A DNA stretch of 64,000 bases from Bacteroidia bacterium (GTDB lineage Bacteria; Bacteroidota; Bacteroidia; Bacteroidales; F082). Below are positions 9,801 to 16,932 of the stretch, in pieces (the first letter of the stretch is position 1; every line of letters starts with the position of its first letter). A program made the translations under genes and the position numbers. The stretch spans positions 1 through 64,000 of the forward strand of contig JAJTAY010000010.1 of assembly GCA_021287165.1 (NCBI GenBank). The letters are read 5' to 3'. The notes beneath the pieces were generated by a model. The model saw nothing but the letters and a program-made list of their open reading frames with translations, ran no database searches and had not been told where the DNA came from.

Positions 9801-10634
9801 ATGAATGCAAAAAATAAATTCAGAACAATGCGCATCGCTTACATAATGGCCAGTGTGCTGCTTGCTTCTTTTGGCTGCAAGCGCGACGATTTTCAGAAAC
9901 TTGACGAGCGCAATTGGCAATTGACCTGGAGTGATGATTTTAACGGCCCGGCCGGGCAGTTGCCCGATTCCACGAAATGGGCCTACGATCTGGGAACAGG
10001 TCAGGACGGCTGGGGTAACCAGGAATTGCAGAGTTACACCAAAAGCCCGGCCAATATATCGCTTGACGGGGACGGCAATCTGGTAATCACCGCCATTCGC
10101 AGTGGCAACAATTTCACTTCGGCCAGAATTAAAACTCAGGGCCTGTTTGCGCAGCAATACGGACGTTTTGAGGCCCGCCTGAAAACGCCCTACGGACCGG
10201 GCATCTGGCCTGCTTTCTGGATGTTGGGCAGCAAAGTGGATGAGGTGGGCTGGCCAAAATGCGGAGAAATCGACATCATGGAGCTTCGCGGACAACAGCC
10301 TCACATCATCAATGGCTCAATCCACGGTCCGGGCTATTCCGGAGGTAATCCCGTGACCAAAACATTCGCCCTGATGAATGCCCGTTTCGACACCGACTTT
10401 AACATTTTCGCCATCGAATGGGATAAAGACAAAATTGACTTTTTTGTGAATGATTTTCTTTATCAGAGGATTACGCCAAAGGATGTGAGCGGTGAATGGG
10501 TGTTCGACAGTCCGTTCTTTATGATACTGAATGTGGCGGTAGGCGGTAATTATGTTGGTTTTCCGCTTCCTCAGACGCCATTTCCGCAAAAGATGATCGT
10601 CGACTATGTGAAGGTGTACAAGGCTGCAGATTAA
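9801..10634 (+). CDS. GH16 endo-beta-1,3-glucanase (laminarinase-like) lipoprotein
   Basis: A 277-residue lipoprotein (lipobox cysteine in LASFGCKRDD) followed by a single GH16 domain. The catalytic signature GEIDIMELRG is intact: E156 is the nucleophile, D158 the assisting aspartate and E161 the acid/base. The spacing with one residue between I and E (EIDIME) is the laminarinase/lichenase-type beta-bulge form. WSDDFNG, WGNQELQSYT and GIWPAFWMLG are further GH16 hallmarks. It should act at the cell surface, cutting internal beta-1,3 bonds of laminarin-like glucan. The gap to the preceding gene is 36 bases, consistent with one operon. Specificity for beta-1,3-glucan against mixed-linkage glucan cannot be settled from sequence. 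Confidence 0.93.
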   Translation: MNAKNKFRTMRIAYIMASVLLASFGCKRDDFQKLDERNWQLTWSDDFNGPAGQLPDSTKWAYDLGTGQDGWGNQELQSYTKSPANISLDGDGNLVITAIRSGNNFTSARIKTQGLFAQQYGRFEARLKTPYGPGIWPAFWMLGSKVDEVGWPKCGEIDIMELRGQQPHIINGSIHGPGYSGGNPVTKTFALMNARFDTDFNIFAIEWDKDKIDFFVNDFLYQRITPKDVSGEWVFDSPFFMILNVAVGGNYVGFPLPQTPFPQKMIVDYVKVYKAAD

Positions 10635-10647
10635 AAGACAAGTTAAA

Positions 10648-10679
10648 CCGGGCAGTTAACCTACGGTCATCTTGCCCGG
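10648..10679 (+). terminator. Weak hairpin between GH16 and GH17 genes
   Basis: CCGGGCA (10648-10654) and TGCCCGG (10673-10679) form a 7-base stem with an 18-base loop, with a TTTTT run about six bases downstream. It may act as a partial terminator or mRNA stabiliser inside the operon. Confidence 0.3.
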
Positions 10680-10700
10680 AAACTGTTTTTGCCTGCAAAC

Positions 10701-10714
10701 TTGATTTTAATCAA
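10701..10714 (+). promoter_or_regulatory. Inverted repeat upstream of GH17 gene
   Basis: TTGATT-TT-AATCAA is a perfect 6-base inverted repeat 20 bases before the ATG at 10735. With the hairpin just upstream it could mark an internal promoter or operator. Confidence 0.25.
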
Positions 10715-10734
10715 AACGTTGAACATTTCTGTGT

Positions 10735-12012
10735 ATGACCAAGCATATTCTGTATTTAACGCTGTTGTTTGCGGTTGTTGCACTTGCTTCGTGTTCGCGG
10801 AGCGTTGAGAAACCCGGTAAAACAGCCGCCGAAATTTTTGGCAATCCCGCTTATCAGGCCATCTCCTACGGCGGCTACCGCGAACTCTCGCGCGACATCC
10901 AGCCTACGATACCCCAGCTGAAAGATGATATGAAAATATTGCACGCCATGGGAATCAGGCTGCTGCGCACCTACAACGTTTATTATGATGAGGCCGCCAA
11001 TTTGCTCGAGGCCATCAGCCAGTTGAAGAAGGAAGACCCTGATTTTGAGATGTATCTGATGCTTGGTGCCTGGATCGACTGCAAAAATGCTTTTACCGAT
11101 CTCCCCGACCGAATTCGCGACGCAGAAAGCGAGAAAAATGCAGGCGAAATTGCCCGTGCAGTTGCCCTGACGAAGAAATACCCCGACATCGTAAAGGTTA
11201 TTGCCGTGGGCAACGAGGCCATGGTGCACTGGGCCTGGAATTATTATGTGGAGCCCGGCATCATCCTGAAGTGGGTAAAGCACCTGCAGGAGCTCAAAAA
11301 GAAGGGCGAACTGCCTGAAGCACTTTGGATTACAAGTTCCGACAATTTCGCCTCCTGGGGTGGCGGTGGCACCGAATATCACAAAGAAGATCTAAACCAG
11401 CTGATTCGCAGCGTCGACTTTATCTCGATGCACACCTATCCCATGCACGATACGCATTACAATCCCGATTTTTGGGGAGTGCCTCAGGAAGAAGCCGGCT
11501 TATCTGATCTCGAAAAGGTGCACTCGGCAATGATCAGAGCCAGGGATTATGCTGTGCTTCAATACGAAAGCGTGATAAAATACATGAAAAGTCTTGGGGT
11601 GAATAAGCCTGTTCATATCGGTGAAACCGGCTGGTCAACCCAATCGAACGAGCATTATGGCGACGATGGCGCAAGGGCCATCGATGAGTATAAATCAGCG
11701 CTTTACTACCACCATATCCGCGAGTGGACAAACAGGGAAAACATCACCTGCTTTTATTTCGAGGCATTCGATGAGCAATGGAAGGATGCTGCCAACCCGC
11801 AAGGATCGGAAAACCACTTTGGTTTGATAAACCTTAAGGCACAAGCCAAATACGCGATATGGGATCTGGTGGATCAGGGAGTCTTCGACGGCCTCACGCG
11901 CGATGGACAAGCCATAACCAAGACCTTCGGCGGCGACAAGGCCGCTGTTATGCAAACGGTGAAAGTGCCGCCAACTGCCGAGGAAATAAAGGCGAGAAAA
12001 AAACAACAGTGA
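10735..12012 (+). CDS. GH17 beta-1,3-glucanase/transglycosidase-like lipoprotein
   Basis: A 425-residue lipoprotein (signal peptide ending in LASCSRS). The domain is a GH17-type TIM barrel: E161 in AVGNEAM is the acid/base and E297 in IGETGWST the nucleophile, both with the family's usual flanking residues. MGIRLLRTYNVY near the N-terminus and FYFEAFDEQWK near the C-terminus are also typical. A Lys-rich tail (about 400-425) has no clear role. GH17 enzymes hydrolyse or transglycosylate beta-1,3-glucans; this copy should act outside the inner membrane, unlike the two cytoplasmic copies further downstream. Its stop codon overlaps the next start (TGATG), so it is translationally coupled to the GH30 gene. 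Confidence 0.88.
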   Translation: MTKHILYLTLLFAVVALASCSRSVEKPGKTAAEIFGNPAYQAISYGGYRELSRDIQPTIPQLKDDMKILHAMGIRLLRTYNVYYDEAANLLEAISQLKKEDPDFEMYLMLGAWIDCKNAFTDLPDRIRDAESEKNAGEIARAVALTKKYPDIVKVIAVGNEAMVHWAWNYYVEPGIILKWVKHLQELKKKGELPEALWITSSDNFASWGGGGTEYHKEDLNQLIRSVDFISMHTYPMHDTHYNPDFWGVPQEEAGLSDLEKVHSAMIRARDYAVLQYESVIKYMKSLGVNKPVHIGETGWSTQSNEHYGDDGARAIDEYKSALYYHHIREWTNRENITCFYFEAFDEQWKDAANPQGSENHFGLINLKAQAKYAIWDLVDQGVFDGLTRDGQAITKTFGGDKAAVMQTVKVPPTAEEIKARKKQQ

Positions 12013-13532
12013 TGAACAGAATGAAAAAAAGCCTCACGGCTACAGGACTGATGTTGCTCGCGATGGTCATGTTTAACGGATGTATGAGAATGCACAATCT
12101 GGAAGCGGAAGTTTTTGAAACTGCCGAAAACGGCAACAAACTGACCAAATTGACCGAATTCCCCGAAACGGCAACACACGTGAAAATTGTCGTATTTCCC
12201 GAAAAACAGTTTCAGGTCATCGCCGGTTTTGGAGGTTCATTCACCGAGGCCTCGGCCTATCTGCTCAACCAGCTGAGTCCGGATAACCGCAAGGCAATTC
12301 TGGAAGCCTATTTTGGCGAATCGGGCGCAAAATACTCTCTCACGCGCACACACATCAGCTCGTGCGATTTCTCGCTCGGAAACTACACTTATGCTCCTGT
12401 TGAGGAAGATGTTGAGCTCAGACATTTTTCAATCAATGAGGATAAGGATGACATTATCCCCATGATCAGGGAGGCTATGGCCATTTCGAAAGATGGATTT
12501 AAGATTATTGCCTCGCCATGGACGGCCCCTCCGTGGATGAAAGACAACAAGGATTGGAAAGGCGGAAAACTGCTCCCGAAATATTATGACACATGGGCCT
12601 TGTTTTTCTCAAAATATCTTGATGCCTATCGTTCGGAAGGTATTGATATCTGGGCAATTACTGTTGAAAACGAGCCTTTGGGCAACGACAGCAACTGGGA
12701 AAGCATGCACTTCTCGCCCGAGGAAATGAATCTTTTTGTGAAGAATCATTTAGGCCCGCGCCTGCGTGCCGATGGCCATAAAACGAAGATTTTCGGTTTT
12801 GACCAAAACCGCGACGACGAAATGATCAAGTGGGTTGATGCCATGTTTGGTGACGAAGCAGCCCGTGATTATTATGATGGAACGGCTATGCATTGGTATG
12901 CAAGCACCTACGATCATTTTCCGGAGGTTTTGCGCTACGCGTACGAAAAAGCGCCAGATAAGCATCTGATTAATACCGAGGCCTGTGTGGATGCGGAAGT
13001 TCCAAAATGGCAGGACGATGCCTGGTATTGGGCTGCCGAAGCTACCGACTGGGGTTTTGACTGGGCTCCCGAACAGCATCGTCACCTTCATCCCAAGTAC
13101 GTGCCTGTTTTCCGATATGCACGCGACATCATCGGATGCCTTAACACCTGGGTAGATGGCTGGGTCGACTGGAACATGGTGCTTGATCGGCAGGGCGGAC
13201 CAAATTGGGCAAAAAACTGGTGTGTTGCACCCGTGATCGTTGATCCGCAGGCAGACCAGGTTTACTTTACGCCACTTTATTACACCCTGGCACACTTCAG
13301 CCGGTTTATCAGACCAGGAGCTGTGCGTATCGGGTTGGAAAACCCGGATAATGACCTGCTGATTACGGCCGCTCAGAATCCCGATGGCAGCATAGCCATT
13401 GTTGTTCTCAATCAGGACGAAAAAGCAAAAGGCATTGAATTATCGCTTCAAAACAGCAAAAAGAGTTTCGCCATCAATGGCAAGGCTGTGCAAACCATAA
13501 TCATCCCTGCATCTAAAGAAAAGAATCAATAA
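12012..13532 (+). CDS. GH30 glycosidase lipoprotein (glucosylceramidase/beta-1,6-glucanase type)
   Basis: A 506-residue lipoprotein. The ATG at 12012 overlaps the previous stop and yields MNRMKKSLTATG...MFNGC, a lipoprotein signal; the longer frame from 11859 would start inside GH17. The GH30 TIM barrel shows GFGGSFTEASA near the N-terminus, SPWTAPPWMKDN, E221 in VENEPLGN as acid/base and E323 in INTEACVD as nucleophile. The C-terminal beta-sandwich (about 430-506, NPDGSIAIVVLNQ) is the normal GH30 side domain. In laminarin loci, GH30 members act on beta-1,6-linked glucose branches or side chains, so a debranching role beside GH16 and GH17 is likely but inferred. Other GH30 members cleave glucosylceramide or xylan. 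Confidence 0.88.
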   Translation: MNRMKKSLTATGLMLLAMVMFNGCMRMHNLEAEVFETAENGNKLTKLTEFPETATHVKIVVFPEKQFQVIAGFGGSFTEASAYLLNQLSPDNRKAILEAYFGESGAKYSLTRTHISSCDFSLGNYTYAPVEEDVELRHFSINEDKDDIIPMIREAMAISKDGFKIIASPWTAPPWMKDNKDWKGGKLLPKYYDTWALFFSKYLDAYRSEGIDIWAITVENEPLGNDSNWESMHFSPEEMNLFVKNHLGPRLRADGHKTKIFGFDQNRDDEMIKWVDAMFGDEAARDYYDGTAMHWYASTYDHFPEVLRYAYEKAPDKHLINTEACVDAEVPKWQDDAWYWAAEATDWGFDWAPEQHRHLHPKYVPVFRYARDIIGCLNTWVDGWVDWNMVLDRQGGPNWAKNWCVAPVIVDPQADQVYFTPLYYTLAHFSRFIRPGAVRIGLENPDNDLLITAAQNPDGSIAIVVLNQDEKAKGIELSLQNSKKSFAINGKAVQTIIIPASKEKNQ

Positions 13533-13551
13533 ACCATTAAAAACGTTTGAA

Positions 13552-14982
13552 ATGTCAACTTATGCTACGCCGGTAAAAGACAGAGTGCCGATAGGGCAGA
13601 AAGCCGCGTTCGGGGCAGGCCATTTGGTCAACAACCTATTGCCCGGTTCTTTGGGTGTTTTTTCATTCTTTTTACTCACAGCTTTTGGGATGGACCCTTT
13701 TCTGGCGGGTTTGCTTGGAGGTTTGCCCAGGTTTTTCGATGCCATTACCGACCCAATCATGGGATATATATCCGACAATACCAAGTCGCGGTTTGGGCGC
13801 CGTAAACCATACATTTTTGTTGGCGCCATCCTTAGCGGGATATTGTTTGCCGTGCTCTGGCAGCTGAATCCCGAAAACAGCCAGATGTACAACTTCTGGT
13901 ATTTCCTCATTTTCTCGATGGTTTATCTCATCGGAAACACCATGTTTTCAACGCCACTGATCGGCCTGGGTTACGAGATGACATTCGACTATAACGAGCG
14001 CACCCGTCTGATGGGCTTTTCGCAAACGCTTGGCCAGGTGGCCTGGATGATTGTGCCCTGGTTCTGGGTTATTATTGCCAATCCGAATTTGTTTGAAACA
14101 CAGGCTATTGGTGTCCGCAACCTTTCCATCATCGTCGGTGCTGCCTGTATGATTCTCGGCATGATGCCGGCTTTGTTTTGCAAAGAGATTGACCAGGCTA
14201 ATCTTACCAACAGGGACGACCTGACCCTTAAAAACATCGCCCGCAACTTCAAAGGCCTGATCCGAAGTATGAAACAGGTGTTTAAAAACGTGCCGTTTGT
14301 AAGGCTTTGCGGCGCTACATTTTTGGTTTTCAACGGCTTTCAGATGGTGGCGTCGTTCAGCTATTTCATCATGGTATTCTATATGTTCAATGGCGATTAC
14401 GGTGCCGCCGGAACATGGCCAGCATGGTTCTCCACCGTTAGTGCACTGGCAACGGCCTTTCTGATTATTCCGGTAATCACCTGGATGTCGAATCACTGGG
14501 GAAAGCGTAATGCCTTCATTATTTCCACAGCCATTTCCATTGTAGGCTATGGCCTGAAGTGGTGGGGTTTCAATCCGGCCAACCCCTGGATGATTTTCAT
14601 GCCTATTCCGCTGATGGTTTTTGGTATCGGCGGACTATTTACCCTCATGATGAGTATGACGGCCGACGTTTGCGACCTCGACGAGCTGACCAACGGTATG
14701 CCTCGCAAGGAGGGAACATTCGGCGCCATTTACTGGTGGATGGTAAAACTGGGTCAGGGACTTGCCCTTGTGCTCGGAGGTCTTGTGCTAAAGCTGGTAG
14801 GTTTTGATCAGAATGCAGCGCAGCAAACCGCTGAGACCATTACAAACCTGCGACTTGCAGATATCACCATTCCCGCGCTGACGGCCGGCTTAGCCATCAT
14901 TGTCATGTGGAAATACGATATGACCGAGCAAAAAGCCAAGGCAATTAAAGAAGAACTGGTGCGGAGAAGAGGTGAATTATAA
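13552..14982 (+). CDS. GPH/MFS-family sugar:cation symporter
   Basis: A 476-residue inner-membrane protein with about 12 hydrophobic segments. The loop DAITDPIMGYISDNTKSRFG, followed by RRKPY, is the hallmark of glycoside-pentoside-hexuronide (MelB-like) cation symporters. The family imports sugars and small glycosides with H+ or Na+. Placed between extracellular glycosidases and cytoplasmic GH17 enzymes, it most likely imports gluco-oligosaccharides from the periplasm. The start at 13552 lies 19 bases after GH30. The substrate is an inference from the operon. Confidence 0.85.
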   Translation: MSTYATPVKDRVPIGQKAAFGAGHLVNNLLPGSLGVFSFFLLTAFGMDPFLAGLLGGLPRFFDAITDPIMGYISDNTKSRFGRRKPYIFVGAILSGILFAVLWQLNPENSQMYNFWYFLIFSMVYLIGNTMFSTPLIGLGYEMTFDYNERTRLMGFSQTLGQVAWMIVPWFWVIIANPNLFETQAIGVRNLSIIVGAACMILGMMPALFCKEIDQANLTNRDDLTLKNIARNFKGLIRSMKQVFKNVPFVRLCGATFLVFNGFQMVASFSYFIMVFYMFNGDYGAAGTWPAWFSTVSALATAFLIIPVITWMSNHWGKRNAFIISTAISIVGYGLKWWGFNPANPWMIFMPIPLMVFGIGGLFTLMMSMTADVCDLDELTNGMPRKEGTFGAIYWWMVKLGQGLALVLGGLVLKLVGFDQNAAQQTAETITNLRLADITIPALTAGLAIIVMWKYDMTEQKAKAIKEELVRRRGEL

Positions 14983-15025
14983 AGCTCAGAAAGAAAAGTA
15001 AATCACTGTAAACAAACATGTTGTT

Positions 15026-15946
15026 ATGTCGTTCAGAGTAGAGAAATTTTTAAAGTTCAAAGAGTCGAGCCTGATTCCCGAGGTAAGCTTTTTTGATGAC
15101 AAAACAAGCGCCGAAATCCGCGATCTCTTCCTGGAGATTCTCTATGGCGGAGTGCACGGCTTTTGCTTCAGTCTTTATGAGGACGGACAAAAGCCTGGGG
15201 ACATCATCGGCGAAGCCCAGATAAGGCGAAGGATGAAAATTTTGGCCCCATACACCAAATGGGTAAGGTCGTTTTCGTGCATCGAGGGTAACGAACTCAT
15301 TCCGCGCATTGCAAAGGAGTTTGGGATCAAGACCCTGGTTGGCGCATGGCTGGGAAAGGAAGAAGAGAAAAACCAGCAGGAAATCGATAGCCTGATCTCG
15401 CTTGCCAAAGAAGGCTTTGTTGACATTGCCGCCGTAGGAAACGAGGTGCTCTATCGCCGGGATCTGACAGAGGAGCAATTGCTGGATTATATCAGTAAAG
15501 TAAAACAGGCAATTCCCGGTATTCCGGTTGGTTACGTGGATGCCTATTACGAATTTTCTCACCGGCCGGCGCTTGCTGAGGTTTCGGATGTGATCCTGTG
15601 CAATTGTTATCCATTTTGGGAAGGCACCGATTTCAGGTATTCGCTCGAACATATGCGGCAAATGTTTCATCAGGCCAGCATTGCAGCCAAGGGAAAGAAA
15701 GTCATCATCACCGAAACAGGTTGGCCAAGCCAGGGCGAAAGCCTCGGAAGGGCGGTTCCTTCTCAACTGAATGCGATTAAGTATTTCATAAACACCCAAT
15801 TGTGGGCTATTGACGAAAATTTTGAGTCGTTCTACTTTTCCTCTTTCGACGAGTCGTGGAAAATTGGAAGCGAGGGAGAGGTTGGGGCTTATTGGGGTAT
15901 CTGGGACCGGTATGAGAAACTGAAATACGTCAATGAACAGTTTTAA
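15026..15946 (+). CDS. Cytoplasmic GH17-family glycosidase/transglycosidase (copy 1)
   Basis: A 306-residue GH17 domain with no signal peptide or membrane segment, so predicted cytoplasmic. E140 in AVGNEVLY (acid/base) and E230 in ITETGWPSQ (nucleophile) are intact; FYFSSFDESWK is the usual C-terminal block. Most characterised GH17 enzymes are exported, so a cytoplasmic copy likely trims imported beta-1,3-oligoglucans or transfers glucanosyl units, feeding the phosphorylase at 785. Its last 14 bases overlap the following GH17 gene, indicating tight coupling. The two share architecture but clearly differ in sequence. Confidence 0.83.
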   Translation: MSFRVEKFLKFKESSLIPEVSFFDDKTSAEIRDLFLEILYGGVHGFCFSLYEDGQKPGDIIGEAQIRRRMKILAPYTKWVRSFSCIEGNELIPRIAKEFGIKTLVGAWLGKEEEKNQQEIDSLISLAKEGFVDIAAVGNEVLYRRDLTEEQLLDYISKVKQAIPGIPVGYVDAYYEFSHRPALAEVSDVILCNCYPFWEGTDFRYSLEHMRQMFHQASIAAKGKKVIITETGWPSQGESLGRAVPSQLNAIKYFINTQLWAIDENFESFYFSSFDESWKIGSEGEVGAYWGIWDRYEKLKYVNEQF

Positions 15947-16874
15947 AAAGCTTGGTTTGATACCGGCCAGGGCTATCTGTTATTCGGGTTTCCGGCAAGG
16001 GCAGCAACCTGGAGGGAAATATCCTGATTACCATGAGATCAAGGAAGATCTGCTGCTGCTCCATGGCTACTGGAAATACCTTCGGCTTTTCGACTGCGAT
16101 CCGCATGCCGAAACGGTTCTGGAGGTCATCAGAAAAGAAAAGCTTGACTTCAGACTCATGCTTGGCGCATATATCAATGCCGAGATGAACAACTTCAATT
16201 GTCCGTGGAATGGTGGCGTTTACGCCGAGAAACAGCTGGAGCAGAATCGCATCAATAACCAGAAACAGATAGATCGTTTAATAGAACTGGCCAACGAGCA
16301 TCCCGACCTGATTTTTTCGGTTTCGGTGGGCAACGAGGCCTGTGTGGAATGGACGGATCATTATGTGCCCGAAAGCCGCGTGCTGGAATTTGTGAAACAG
16401 GTAAAACGCAGAATCAGACAGCCGGTAACTTTTTGTGAGAATTATGTGCCCTGGCTCGTAAAACTTGACAAGCTGGCTGAGGAGGTCGATTTCATTTCCA
16501 TTCACACTTATCCGGTCTGGGAATACAAGCATGTGAAGGAAGCCCTTGATTATACCAAAGAAAACTACCATTCGGTGGCAAAGCGGCATCCGAACAAACC
16601 TATAGTAATTACAGAAGCAGGTTGGGCTACCAGCTCCAATGGCAGGGGCATTAATCCTGAAAATGTGAACGAGGATTACCAAAAGGAGTATTTCGAAAAA
16701 CTTATGGCATGGACAGAGGCTGAAGGCATTCTTGCCTTCTTTTTTGAAGCATTTGATGAGCCCTGGAAAGGATCGCCCGAGCCACTTGAGCCCGAAAAGC
16801 ACTGGGGTTTATTTCGCGTTGACAGAAGCCCGAAAAAAGCAATAGCAGAATTATTCCGAGAACGACACAAATAA
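15933..16874 (+). CDS. Cytoplasmic GH17-family glycosidase/transglycosidase (copy 2)
   Basis: A 313-residue GH17 domain, again without export signal. E135 in VGNEACVEW is the acid/base and E228 in ITEAGWATSS the nucleophile; FFFEAFDEPWKG is conserved near the C-terminus. It resembles the GH17 lipoprotein at 10735 more (RLFDCD, LMLGAYIN, VDFISIHTYPV) than its immediate neighbour, which suggests that it arose by duplication of the exported gene with loss of the signal. The start at 15933 lies inside the previous gene (14-base overlap). Role proposed: intracellular processing of imported laminari-oligosaccharides. Confidence 0.83.
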   Translation: MNSFKKLGLIPARAICYSGFRQGQQPGGKYPDYHEIKEDLLLLHGYWKYLRLFDCDPHAETVLEVIRKEKLDFRLMLGAYINAEMNNFNCPWNGGVYAEKQLEQNRINNQKQIDRLIELANEHPDLIFSVSVGNEACVEWTDHYVPESRVLEFVKQVKRRIRQPVTFCENYVPWLVKLDKLAEEVDFISIHTYPVWEYKHVKEALDYTKENYHSVAKRHPNKPIVITEAGWATSSNGRGINPENVNEDYQKEYFEKLMAWTEAEGILAFFFEAFDEPWKGSPEPLEPEKHWGLFRVDRSPKKAIAELFRERHK

Positions 16875-16932
16875 TGCCCATTAAGGAGAGGGCGATTGTA
16901 TTCAGTTAAAAATACCATAAACAACTATTACG

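Noticed and set aside
9624..10304. 226-codon minus-strand frame across the GH16 start
   Set aside because: Overlaps two strongly supported plus-strand genes and has no domain or signal of its own.
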